Below are positions 7,775-16,038 of a stretch of DNA of 39,307 bases, piece by piece. How positions within the stretch are numbered: the first letter of the stretch is position 1; each line of letters starts with the position of its first letter. Location of the stretch: NCBI GenBank assembly GCA_018396975.1, contig JAGTQA010000017.1, forward strand, positions 1 to 39,307. The letters run 5' to 3'. Source of the DNA: Candidatus Bathyarchaeota archaeon. GTDB lineage: Archaea; Thermoproteota; Bathyarchaeia; Bathyarchaeales; DTEX01. The translations under genes were made by a program, and so were the position numbers. The notes under the pieces were generated by a model. The model saw only the letters and a list, made by a program, of their open reading frames with translations. It did no database searches and had not been told where the DNA came from.

Positions 7775-7951
7775 ATGAAAGCTTACCTCGCCGTAACAGT
7801 TGACAGCAAACTCTATAGGAAGATTGAGGCCCTCAGGGGTAGGGAGAAGAGGTCGACCTTTGTTGAGTATCTCCTATGGCTTGGTATTGAGGAGCATATT
7901 AAGAGGCCTAGGGAGCCAAAGGGCTCTCAGATGAAGAGGAGTGGAATATGA
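7775..7951 (+). CDS. 58-residue ribbon-helix-helix-like protein preceding the portal gene
   Basis: The product starts MKAYLAVTVDSKLYRKIEAL, a strand then a helix, and continues STFVEYLLWLGIEEHIKRP, which fits the second helix of ribbon-helix-helix repressors. The C-terminal tail is basic (KRPREPKGSQMKRSG). The ATG at 7775 has GAGGT seven bases upstream. The stop lies 45 bases before the portal start, on the same strand, so the two are probably cotranscribed. Its second helix resembles that of the 65-residue protein at 3377-3574 at the other end of the capsid island. A role as regulator of the island is inferred. Confidence 0.65.
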   Translation: MKAYLAVTVDSKLYRKIEALRGREKRSTFVEYLLWLGIEEHIKRPREPKGSQMKRSGI

Positions 7952-7996
7952 AGTGTTTAGACGAGGCCATTATTTAGGCTTTCGAGAGGGGTTTAA

Positions 7997-9157
7997 ATGT
8001 TTGGTGGGGTCATTAGGCGTCTTCGGGAGATGGTTCTTAAGCCCAGCGGCAGCCTCCTACCAGCTCACCTATCAATCTTCGGCGAGCAGCCGCCCATAAG
8101 ATTCGAGGATTATATTGAGGCCTACCTAAAGGACCCCTCATGCAAGGCGTTTGTGGACTTCCTCGCTGATCAGGTGGTTGGCGTGGGCTTCTATACTACG
8201 GTTGACTATAGCTATCCTAAGGCTAGGGAGGCTAAGGAGATAGTTGACGACTTCTGTGAGTCCGTTAACCTCGATGGGTTACTCCACATCAGCGCTAGGG
8301 AGATAATTGCCGCCGGAAACAGCTTTTGGGAGAAGATAGAGCCTAATAATTTGGAGGACTTAAGAATTCTGCCGCTAACAAGTATAAGCCAGATAAAGCG
8401 GGATATTTACGGTAATATCAAGGAATATGTACAGTCTCCAGAGTACGGTGGTAAAACAATCCCACCCGACAGGATAATACATTTCAAGTGGAATCCAGTT
8501 AATGGAGAGCCTTTTGGAACTGGCATACTGCGCCCGCTCCTTGAGAGGATGAGGGTTGGAGGAGAGGTTAGAATGAGCTTCTTGGAGATGAAGGCGCGTA
8601 TAGAGAGGATGCTCCCGGAAATATTTGAGAGGTATGCTGGGCCGGATGAGCTCTGGATATTTGAGGGCGTAAGCGATGAGCAGCTCGCCGAGTACCAGAG
8701 GCTTATAAAGTCAAAGCCTAAGACTGGGGCGCGCTTTGTCTATAATCGGCCGGCCGATGTGAAGACGGTCCAGATAGACCCGCGAATCCAATTTAAGGCA
8801 TACCTAGAGCATATAATAAACCAAGTCTATTTGGGCGGGCAGACCCCTCTGCCGAAACTATTCACAACGCCGGGCTTCACCGAGGCCTCTGCTAGGGCTG
8901 CCCTAGAGATAGCGGAGCGGAAGATCATAGCATTACAGCGCTTTATTAAGCGGATAATTGAGAGGGAGGTTTTCAATCCATTAATAGAGCAGGCCGGCCT
9001 AGATGCTAGAAGGGCTAGTTGCAGACTGAACTGGGGTGTGCCGGAGAGGCCGAAAATAAATGTTCCAGACTTGATTAGGGCGGCTGAGCTAAAGCTGATA
9101 ACTGCTGAGGAGTTTAGGGATATGATGAGGGAGATGGGCTGGCAGCTTAGGGAGTAG
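7997..9157 (+). CDS. phage portal-like protein
   Basis: The 386-residue protein fits HK97-type portal proteins, which form the dodecameric ring at one capsid vertex through which DNA passes. Visible features are the N-terminal segment DPSCKAFVDFLADQVVGVGFY, the helical region AREIIAAGNSFWEKI, the strand pair LRILPLTSISQIKRDIYGNIKEYVQ, PDRIIHFKWNP followed by GEPFGTGILRPLLE, and a late clip-and-crown-like helical segment (TEASARAALEIAERKIIALQRFIKRIIEREVFNPLI). The order and spacing match the family. The ATG has GAGAGGGG five bases upstream. No terminase gene lies on either side, which is unusual because terminase normally precedes portal. It is on the opposite strand from protease, cement and capsid genes. 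Confidence 0.85.
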   Translation: MFGGVIRRLREMVLKPSGSLLPAHLSIFGEQPPIRFEDYIEAYLKDPSCKAFVDFLADQVVGVGFYTTVDYSYPKAREAKEIVDDFCESVNLDGLLHISAREIIAAGNSFWEKIEPNNLEDLRILPLTSISQIKRDIYGNIKEYVQSPEYGGKTIPPDRIIHFKWNPVNGEPFGTGILRPLLERMRVGGEVRMSFLEMKARIERMLPEIFERYAGPDELWIFEGVSDEQLAEYQRLIKSKPKTGARFVYNRPADVKTVQIDPRIQFKAYLEHIINQVYLGGQTPLPKLFTTPGFTEASARAALEIAERKIIALQRFIKRIIEREVFNPLIEQAGLDARRASCRLNWGVPERPKINVPDLIRAAELKLITAEEFRDMMREMGWQLRE

Positions 9158-9169
9158 GGCTATTGCAGG

Positions 9170-9745
9170 TCACTCTAGACCCTTAATCCTCTTTATTAGC
9201 CAAACCATCTTCCTAGCGAAGTTTCTAATGGTCCTTAGGCCCTCCTCATCCCTTAGAACTTCACCCCTTTCTCTCCCGAAGGCTACATTCCAGTATGTTG
9301 ATCCCGGAACGATCATGCCCTGTATTAGGAAGAAGAATAGGAGCTGGGCGAGCGTGAAGTTTTGCCCGGCTCTCCTAGCAACAACTATTGGCCCCCCAAC
9401 CTTATTCTCAAATATGCGCCCCCTAGCCCCTGAGATGAAGCCAGCCCTATCAATTAGGGCCATTATTTGAGGTGTTGCTGATCCAAAGTAGACTGGAGAT
9501 GCCAATATTATCCCATCCGCCCTAGCCATCTTCTCAAATATCTCTTGGAAATCGTCTTTTATGTGGCACTCCTTAGTCTTCCAGCATGAGAGGCAGGCGT
9601 CGCATGGCCTAATCTCCTTATCAGCCAACCTTATGAGTTCGGTTTGGGCTCCCTCCTCCGCAGCGGTCTTTAGAGCCTCGGAGACGAGTATCTCTGTGTT
9701 GCCTCCAACCCTTGGGCTGCCAACAACCCCAACCACATATATCAT
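9170..9745 (-). CDS. iron-sulfur flavoprotein of the NADPH-dependent FMN reductase fold
   Basis: The 191-residue protein begins VVGVVGSPRVGGNTEILV, the FMN phosphate-binding loop of the flavodoxin-like fold. A compact cysteine motif, CDACLSCWKTKEC, occurs at about residues 49-61, as in archaeal iron-sulfur flavoproteins where it ligates a 4Fe-4S cluster. ADGIILASPVYFGSATPQIMALIDR gives the second FMN contact region. Such proteins move electrons between ferredoxin and other acceptors or reduce oxygen species. The gene converges with the portal gene with only 12 bases between their stops. A separate flavodoxin lies at 16039-16533. Confidence 0.88.
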   Translation of the reverse strand: MIYVVGVVGSPRVGGNTEILVSEALKTAAEEGAQTELIRLADKEIRPCDACLSCWKTKECHIKDDFQEIFEKMARADGIILASPVYFGSATPQIMALIDRAGFISGARGRIFENKVGGPIVVARRAGQNFTLAQLLFFFLIQGMIVPGSTYWNVAFGRERGEVLRDEEGLRTIRNFARKMVWLIKRIKGLE

Positions 9746-9788
9746 AACCCGACACCTAACTAGAGATTTAAGCCCTCAGCTTATAAGC

Positions 9789-10349
9789 CTATACACTAGG
9801 GTGTTTACGCCCAAGCTTAACAATACAATCTCCGCAGGGCTGGCGCATCTTCCTATCTGTCATACCTATGTGGAGTGAGAAGTACATGACGCAGAGCGGA
9901 TTTTTACAGTGTCTCAGTCCAAGCGCGTGACCTATCTCGTGAACCGCCTCCTTAATTGCCCTATCTATGAAGAGGTTATGGTTTGGTCTCTCACCATAAA
10001 ATTCCGGCCTGAGCCTAAATAATGATATGATCGCCGCCTTACCCGGGCACTGCGCCTCACCAAATATGAAGTTCATTCCGGGAACATAGATGTCGGCGTC
10101 CATAACGCCTAGTGCAATGCATGGTCCCCCTCTTTCACTCTCAAGCTTTAAGGCGTATCTTAGCACCTCACCTAGTATTGGTTCTGAAAGGTACTGACGC
10201 CTCAACCTATTATATGCTTCACGGGGCAGATCTATTATGTCATTTGGGATCTCACATACCAGTCCCGGAAGCGAGCTCTCCACGCCACTCTTAATCGATT
10301 CTAGGATATCCCTTCCAACATAGCCTATTGAGACAATATATACTCTCAT
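9789..10349 (-). CDS. amzA: archaemetzincin zinc metallopeptidase
   Basis: The 186-residue protein contains the metzincin motif HEIGHALGLRHC, with zinc-binding His137, His141 and His147 and catalytic Glu138. It also has the archaemetzincin-specific second zinc site: Cys148, Cys153, then Cys172 and Cys175 in CGDC, with the Met-turn Met155 between. Family length is normal. Archaemetzincins are cytosolic peptidases whose natural substrate is unknown. The gene lies nine bases after the beta-CASP ribonuclease gene on the same strand, so the two are probably cotranscribed. Confidence 0.95.
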   Translation of the reverse strand: MRVYIVSIGYVGRDILESIKSGVESSLPGLVCEIPNDIIDLPREAYNRLRRQYLSEPILGEVLRYALKLESERGGPCIALGVMDADIYVPGMNFIFGEAQCPGKAAIISLFRLRPEFYGERPNHNLFIDRAIKEAVHEIGHALGLRHCKNPLCVMYFSLHIGMTDRKMRQPCGDCIVKLGRKHPSV

Positions 10350-10358
10350 CTTCCCAGC

Positions 10359-11633
10359 CTAAATGGTGAAAGTCTCACCTGGGTTTGGGGCCTTAGCCTC
10401 TAGACCAACCTCATCCTTAATCCACTTCGCAAACTTTTGGCAGTTCCCTTCAGCGCCATGGATGGTGAATACAATCGGTTTCCCCCTCAAACCCCTAATT
10501 GTCTCCTTAAGCTCGCTTGCTCCGCAGTGGGATGAGAAGTCGAAGAAGCCGATCCTAGCCTTAATCTTACGAACCTTCCCATCTATAACGCAGCGTCCCT
10601 TCTCCATGAGCTCGCGGCCCGGTGTGCCCGGAATCTGATATCCCACTAGGAATATTGCGTTCCTAGACTTCTTACCAACGATCTGGATATAATATGTTGC
10701 CGGCCCACCCTTAAGCATTCCAGCAGGCGCTATGATAACCCCAGGTCTCTTCGCAACCCTCTTCCTCTCCCTCCAATCCTCAACCCACCCAACCATGTGG
10801 ATCGCATCCATAAAGAGCCTAGGATCCCTAAGGAATTCTAAATGCCCCATTAATATTCTACTGGCCTCACGTGCCATGCCATCTATAACAACTGGATATT
10901 CAAAGTGGTGGGCCGCTAAGATGCACGCGATCTCCTGGGCGCGGCCGACGCTGAAGGCTGGGATGAGAACCGTACCCCCGGACTCCACAACATCTATAAC
11001 CTCATTAATAAATTTCTCCTCGAGTACTCTCCGTTCCGTATGGTCTTCATCTGCGTATGTACTCTCAATTATGACCGCGTCCAGCTCACCGTAGTTCTGA
11101 TCTGCTTTTGGGAGAAGCCTAGTCTCGATCGTGTTGAAGTCGCTCGTATATAGGATACGCTTACCCTCAGCCTCTAGGAGGACTGAGGCCCCACCTGGGA
11201 GGTGGCCGGAGTTTAGGAGCATAAACCTTATGTCCCCTACCCTAACCTCCTCCCTATAATTAACGTTCTTATGGCTTCTAATCATCGCATTAAGCTCAAT
11301 ATACTCGTATGGCAGATAGTAGCTTGACAAATGTATGAAGTCCTTTATTAGAAGGCTGGTCAGCTCCAGATTTAGGTTCGTCCCATAGACGGGCTTAGGC
11401 TCACTTATATGGAATATTGGGATGGCGCCGGAGTGGTCTAGGTGGCTGTGCGTTGCAACTATTGCGTCAACCTCTCTAGGCGGGACATGCATTGGGAAGC
11501 CGGGCGTATGATTCAGCATAACTCCATAATCAAGTAGGATCTGAGTCTTTCCAGTTTTAACTGCTATGGCAGCCCTACCAACCTCTCTGGCCCCGCCTAA
11601 GAACTTAATCTCCAACGAAGCTTTCTCCACCAT
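10359..11633 (-). CDS. beta-CASP metallo-beta-lactamase ribonuclease (aCPSF2/aRNase J-like)
   Basis: The 424-residue protein starts with a metallo-beta-lactamase domain (FLGGAREVGR near residue 11, motif 2 THSHLDHSG with His62, His64, Asp66, His67, and a later NSGHLPGG and YTSDF). It continues with a beta-CASP domain (VLIPAFSVGRAQEI, IIAPAGMLKGGP) and ends with the motif HCGASE and FTIHGAEGNC. It lacks N-terminal KH domains, so it belongs to the short archaeal group (aCPSF2 or aRNase J) that act as endo- or 5'-3' exoribonucleases in RNA processing and decay. Choosing between these two would need a tree. The start is an ATG at 11633, upstream of amzA in the same run. Confidence 0.9.
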   Translation of the reverse strand: MVEKASLEIKFLGGAREVGRAAIAVKTGKTQILLDYGVMLNHTPGFPMHVPPREVDAIVATHSHLDHSGAIPIFHISEPKPVYGTNLNLELTSLLIKDFIHLSSYYLPYEYIELNAMIRSHKNVNYREEVRVGDIRFMLLNSGHLPGGASVLLEAEGKRILYTSDFNTIETRLLPKADQNYGELDAVIIESTYADEDHTERRVLEEKFINEVIDVVESGGTVLIPAFSVGRAQEIACILAAHHFEYPVVIDGMAREASRILMGHLEFLRDPRLFMDAIHMVGWVEDWRERKRVAKRPGVIIAPAGMLKGGPATYYIQIVGKKSRNAIFLVGYQIPGTPGRELMEKGRCVIDGKVRKIKARIGFFDFSSHCGASELKETIRGLRGKPIVFTIHGAEGNCQKFAKWIKDEVGLEAKAPNPGETFTI

Positions 11634-11710
11634 TCACACTTTATATTCCACATTTCATTACGCGTTTAATTCTAAATTAATTGTTTCAAGTTTAATATTA
11701 ACCTTTTCAG

Positions 11711-13285
11711 CTATATACGTAGGGTTAGGAGCTGCTTAGATGCCGCCAAGCCCTCCGATAGTCTCTTGGTAAGCTCCTCCGCCACTACCTCGCTCCAGGA
11801 CCCCTCCCTAACAAGCAAGACTACCGTTGTATAGGATGGCTTTTTGGAGATATATTCTAGAATTATCTGGATCATATGATTTATGATCTCGCAGTCCAGT
11901 GGATAAGCATATTCATATTGGTATAATGGATATGTTTCCGCCAGCTCCAATGGTATTATGCCGAATGGCGGCGAGTAGAAGCAAACGTGAACGGCACCAT
12001 GATCTAAGCCGAGCTTTCCACACACCCTCAAAACGATCTTTTTGAGGCGCTTACCCCTCCGCTCCTCCTTGCCCTCGGAGTCCGGTATCAGGAGCAGTAT
12101 CCTAGCCCGCTCTGGCGGAGCGTATCTCTCCATTAATCGCCTCTTGTGTCGGATAACCTCCGGCCTAGCCAGATCTATTGGGCTGAAGAAGAATAATCCC
12201 CTCCTCTTCACGTATGGACTATACCTCTCAATCTTCTCCCCATACCTTTGCAGTCTCTTAAGAGCTTGTAGGAGTGATGGGTGGCTGTGAGCCCTCATCT
12301 CGGTGTATTCCCATAGGCGGCCCTCAACTATGGCCTCCTTAATCCTCCTAATCTCCGCGAAGCATACGTAGAGGTTATGTTTACTCAGCTCCCTCTCACG
12401 CTCACCATCCGGCATCTCCCTAAGCTCCCTAGGCCCACGCCTAGCGCAGACCGGGCATGAGCATGGAAGGTACTCCAACTCCTCAATCCTCATAGTTCCA
12501 TAGTCCGTCATGTAACGCCCCTCCCTGGCGAAGATAGAGTAGGCCGCCGAATCAAACATGTCACAGCCTAATGCGACCGCCAGCGAGAACATGAAGGGGT
12601 GCCCGGCGCCAAATAGATGGAATGGGCGGTTTATTGGAGCATTCATCTTAGCCGCGAGGATCATGTCAACGAGTGTGCTGAAGAGGTATTGCTCCATAAC
12701 TGGTGTTGGACTGCCCAGCGCATGTATGTCAAAGTCGAGTTTACCCATCTCAGAAGCCGAGAAACTAACTAGGTCAATGTATCGTCCGCCCTGTATTGGG
12801 CCAACCCATGCCACATCAGCCCTACTCTTTAATCCCTTAAGCTCCATGGCCCTCCTAATAGTCTCCTCAACTGTGTGTTTGGCATATTCCGGCGTGGCGT
12901 CCCAGCCAGTTGGCAAATCTAGGATTGTCGCTATATCTGTGCCTATATCCTCCTGATACCTTACTATCTCCTCATTTGTTGTCTCCACACCCCCATATGC
13001 TAGGATCTGGTAGGCCCCGGAGTCCGTCATGACAACTCCTGGAAAATTTAGTATTCGATGGATTCCCTCCTCCCTAGCCCTATCGCCAAAGTGCCTCTTC
13101 ACTATGTAGGCGTTTGTTATCAGAATTCTGCATCCGAAGTCCTCCCATAAAGTCCTCGGTTCCACAACCTCCTTAACCGGGTTTATTACCGGTAGGAAGG
13201 CTGGGGTCTCAACTACCCCACTCTTAGTCCTAAGCCTCCCAATCCTCGCCATCAAATCCCTATCCCTAACCTCGAATTCCATCAT
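11711..13285 (-). CDS. tgtA: archaeosine tRNA-guanine transglycosylase lacking a visible PUA domain
   Basis: ArcTGT exchanges guanine-15 in the tRNA D-loop for preQ0, the first step toward archaeosine. The catalytic domain has MTDSGAYQI (Asp88), CDMFDSAAY (Asp245), and the zinc site CSCPVC (Cys275, Cys277, Cys280) with His303. The second half, residues about 330-524, resembles the DUF5591 domain (LLLIPDSEGKEERR, VCFYSPPFGIIPLELAETYP). The protein ends near residue 524, shorter than full-length ArcTGT with a C-terminal PUA domain, which is not visible here and may be encoded elsewhere. Start choice is MMEFEV at 13285 or the next codon. The divergent PAC2 gene begins only 13 bases away. Confidence 0.93.
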   Translation of the reverse strand: MMEFEVRDRDLMARIGRLRTKSGVVETPAFLPVINPVKEVVEPRTLWEDFGCRILITNAYIVKRHFGDRAREEGIHRILNFPGVVMTDSGAYQILAYGGVETTNEEIVRYQEDIGTDIATILDLPTGWDATPEYAKHTVEETIRRAMELKGLKSRADVAWVGPIQGGRYIDLVSFSASEMGKLDFDIHALGSPTPVMEQYLFSTLVDMILAAKMNAPINRPFHLFGAGHPFMFSLAVALGCDMFDSAAYSIFAREGRYMTDYGTMRIEELEYLPCSCPVCARRGPRELREMPDGERERELSKHNLYVCFAEIRRIKEAIVEGRLWEYTEMRAHSHPSLLQALKRLQRYGEKIERYSPYVKRRGLFFFSPIDLARPEVIRHKRRLMERYAPPERARILLLIPDSEGKEERRGKRLKKIVLRVCGKLGLDHGAVHVCFYSPPFGIIPLELAETYPLYQYEYAYPLDCEIINHMIQIILEYISKKPSYTTVVLLVREGSWSEVVAEELTKRLSEGLAASKQLLTLRI

Positions 13286-13298
13286 TATCCGCTACTCC

Positions 13299-14120
13299 AT
13301 GACCATGATGCTTAATTATGCCCGACACATTAATTATGATGCTGACTGCCAAGAGGATGCTGAGATATTGGTATGCGATGTAAAAATGTATGAGAAGCCG
13401 AATTTAAACAATCCTATACTTATTGAGGGGCTTCCGGGTATAGGGCTCGTCGCAAACATAGCCGTCGCATATCTAATTAAGAAATTAAATGCGAGGCTCT
13501 TCTGTGAGATTAGGTCATCCCACTTCCATAATGCCGCCCTAACGGATGAGGCGGGATCGCTCAAATATCCAGTAAACCAACTATACTATTATAGGGCCGA
13601 ATCCTCCAAGGAGGGGAGCGACCTAATATTCCTCTATGGAAATACTCAAGCGCTCACTCAGAGGGGTCAATACGAGCTCTGCGGCTGCATACTTGACATT
13701 GCCGAGAGTCTAGGATGCAAATTTGTTATAACGCTTGGGGGCTATAGGCCCGGAAGAACCGTTACAAGACCTAAACTTTACTTCGCAGCCTCAGACCACG
13801 AGACCGCCAGGATCGCTAAAAACTTAGGCGCAGAGGCCCTAAAAATCAATATATTCGGCGTAGCCGGCCTCCTTATCGGAATGTGTAGGCTGCGTGGAAT
13901 TAAAGGATTATGCTTGCTCTCAGAGACGCCCGGGGACCGCCCGGATAAGGATGCGGCCATCGAGATACTAAAAGCCCTCTCCCAGATAATTGGAGTTAGG
14001 GTTGATTTGGGCGATCTAGGCGACCCGATGAGTTTGATAAGTGTTCTCTCACCCTTCGACTTTGGGGCCCTATTGAGGGTGAGGAGGGAGGAGAGGGCTA
14101 GGCCGGAATGGCTCGTTTAA
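13299..14120 (+). CDS. PAC2 family protein (proteasome assembly chaperone-like)
   Basis: The product carries the PAC2 signature NPILIEGLPGIGLVANIAVAYLI near residue 38, a conserved glycine-rich turn (FVITLGGYRPGR), and FGVAGLLIGMCRLRGIKGLCLLSETPG, all typical of COG2047. Archaeal homologues relate to proteasome assembly chaperones, but their role is not firmly known. The start is uncertain. ATGs at 13299 and 13308 leave almost no room for the divergent tgtA promoter. An ATG at 13386 immediately before YEKPNLNNPIL would give a shorter protein but may remove the first strand. No proteasome gene is nearby. Confidence 0.85.
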   Translation: MTMMLNYARHINYDADCQEDAEILVCDVKMYEKPNLNNPILIEGLPGIGLVANIAVAYLIKKLNARLFCEIRSSHFHNAALTDEAGSLKYPVNQLYYYRAESSKEGSDLIFLYGNTQALTQRGQYELCGCILDIAESLGCKFVITLGGYRPGRTVTRPKLYFAASDHETARIAKNLGAEALKINIFGVAGLLIGMCRLRGIKGLCLLSETPGDRPDKDAAIEILKALSQIIGVRVDLGDLGDPMSLISVLSPFDFGALLRVRREERARPEWLV

Positions 14121-14191
14121 CCTAAAAGTAGGAAATAGGAAAGATGCTTTACACTAACATAATCGCGCCTATAATATCTCCCTTTCATTTC

Positions 14192-14617
14192 CTATCCGCC
14201 CTTCATCTCTTGCACGAACTGCTGATAGACTTTCTGAACCCTCTCAGCGGCTGGACCGGTCCCCTCAACCACGCCGTTCTGTGTTACCTTGATCCTATCC
14301 ATGACCCATATGAAGCCCTCTTTTTCATAGAGTTTAACCATTTTTGGAAAAACCCTCTCCAATCTCTCTGCCAAGCCTTTCAGATCAAAGGGCTTTTCAA
14401 TTGATAGGATCTCGGCAACCCTGCTACCGCTAAGAACTATCTTAGGTATTACTTGCCCCTTCTGGTCTCTGGCGTCCAATAGGCAGAGGCTTAGGCTTTC
14501 CGGGTCTATCCCAACCAATATTCCAGTGTATGTTTTTCCATCGACCGTTAGGACGCTAACAGTCTTATCGATCAAGGCGGATATCTCGGTTACGAATCTC
14601 CTCTCAGCCGTTGACAT
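14192..14617 (-). CDS. Lsm/Sm-like RNA-binding protein with C-terminal domain
   Basis: The protein (141 residues from the ATG at 14617; a GTG at 14668 would add 17) has an Sm-like fold in the first 70 residues: FVTEISALIDKTVSVLTVDGKTYTGILVGIDPESLSLCLLDA, then KIVLSGSRVAEIL. A C-terminal helical domain (LAERLERVFPKMVKLYEKEGFIWVMDRIKVTQNGV) follows. This two-part design matches the long archaeal Sm proteins (SmAP3-like), which form rings and may bind RNA. It follows the nucleotidylyltransferase gene closely on the same strand, with no functional link evident. Confidence 0.82.
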   Translation of the reverse strand: MSTAERRFVTEISALIDKTVSVLTVDGKTYTGILVGIDPESLSLCLLDARDQKGQVIPKIVLSGSRVAEILSIEKPFDLKGLAERLERVFPKMVKLYEKEGFIWVMDRIKVTQNGVVEGTGPAAERVQKVYQQFVQEMKGG

Positions 14618-14680
14618 AGCCCCATCAACCGCTAATATCTTAGTTGAGGAATAATATTCTACAAACACAGATTTATTATT

Positions 14681-15967
14681 TTATTGCGTCCTCCGGGAAC
14701 CGCGCCTAATCTGCTGCTCTAATATGAGAATTGTGTCGGGCGGAACATCCTCATAAACAACTATGTTTGGGCCTATCCAGCTATTTGGGCCGACCCTCAC
14801 ACCGGGCATGAATAGCGCGCCAACACCGGTCATCACTTTATCACCCATTATAACCCCAAGCTTCTTCCTACCTGTGTCAATGATTTCGCCCTTAATTTCC
14901 ATCTTAATAGTTCTCTTATCAAACCTGAGGTTTGCTGATATGAAACCGGCCCCTAAATTGCATCCCTCACCAATTATGCTATCGCCCACATAGGATAGGT
15001 GGCCCACATGAACATTATCCATCAATATACTATTTTTTATCTCGCATGAGTTTCCAACCCTAACATTTCTGCCGATACTTGTGTATGGGCGTATATAGCA
15101 GTTTGGGCCAATGTCGCTCCCATCACCTATGTATGCCGGCCCCTCAATATATGAGCCGGACCTCACCAGTACATCTTCACCTATGAAGACAGAGCCCTTA
15201 ATGTGGGCTCCATCCTCAACATTCCCCAAAATATCCGGCTTAATAGACTCTAGAACTCTCATGTTAGCATCGAGGAGATCCCATGGCCTACCAATATCAA
15301 GCCACCCATCTCTCGGAATCTCAGCTATCGCAATACTCTCCCCACCCTTAATGGCTAGCTGAATCGATCTTGTTATCTCAAGCTCACCCCTCACAGATGG
15401 CTCAGTTCGATCTATAAAATCGAAGATTTTAGATGAGAAGACGTATATGCCAGCGTTCACTAGGCTCTTCGGCGGTAGATTCTCGGGCTTGGGCTTCTCT
15501 AGAATATCGGTCACCCGCCCGCCATCGACTATTAGGATACCGTAACGTTCGGGGTTCTCTGTGTAAACTGCTGCTAATGTGGCGGTTGGCTTAACCTCCT
15601 CATGCACCCTAACAACCATTTTTATGGTATCAGCCGATAGGAGTAGGTCGCCATTAACTGCCAAGAAGTCTTCGTCGCCAACATGCCCTCTAGCCGCCCC
15701 TATGGCATCAGCTGTTCCCAAAATTCCCTTCTGATTCACATAATCAATTTTAACGCCGAACCTAGAGCCGTCGCCGAAGTATTCTCTGATCACCTCCGCC
15801 CTATAATTCACCACCATTAAGATATCCCCTAAGCCAGCTGCTTTAAGAGCGTTTATGAGGTGCTCTAGAATCGGCCTTCCACCAACCGGTATCATATGCT
15901 TGGGTCGGGTGAAAGTTAGGGGCCTAAGCCTCTGTCCCTCGCCAGCAGCTAGCACAACGGCCCTCAT
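14681..15967 (-). CDS. bifunctional sugar-1-phosphate nucleotidylyltransferase / acyltransferase, GlmU-like
   Basis: The 428-residue enzyme begins with the nucleotidyltransferase signature AVVLAAGEGQRLRPLTFTRPKHMIPVGGRP. It also has NGDLL at about 107 and a typical FxDIGRPWDLL near residue 227. Residues about 245-400 form a left-handed beta-helix of hexapeptide repeats (GNVEDGAHIKGSVFIGEDVLVRSG, IGPNCYIRPYTSIG). This matches archaeal two-domain enzymes such as Sulfolobus ST0452, which make UDP-GlcNAc or dTDP-glucose and acetylate the amino sugar. Substrate specificity cannot be read here. Such nucleotide sugars feed N-glycosylation and surface glycans. Confidence 0.92.
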   Translation of the reverse strand: MRAVVLAAGEGQRLRPLTFTRPKHMIPVGGRPILEHLINALKAAGLGDILMVVNYRAEVIREYFGDGSRFGVKIDYVNQKGILGTADAIGAARGHVGDEDFLAVNGDLLLSADTIKMVVRVHEEVKPTATLAAVYTENPERYGILIVDGGRVTDILEKPKPENLPPKSLVNAGIYVFSSKIFDFIDRTEPSVRGELEITRSIQLAIKGGESIAIAEIPRDGWLDIGRPWDLLDANMRVLESIKPDILGNVEDGAHIKGSVFIGEDVLVRSGSYIEGPAYIGDGSDIGPNCYIRPYTSIGRNVRVGNSCEIKNSILMDNVHVGHLSYVGDSIIGEGCNLGAGFISANLRFDKRTIKMEIKGEIIDTGRKKLGVIMGDKVMTGVGALFMPGVRVGPNSWIGPNIVVYEDVPPDTILILEQQIRRGSRRTQ

Positions 15968-16038
15968 TAAACTATCATTCTCCGCCTAATAGAATTTGAG
16001 GATTAGGATAAAGATAAAAGATTTGTGAATTAATTTTG

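Noticed and set aside
14144-14404. Open frame on the plus strand over the Lsm-like gene
   Set aside because: It runs antisense through the Lsm domain gene, has no ribosome site or recognisable domain, and is a shadow.
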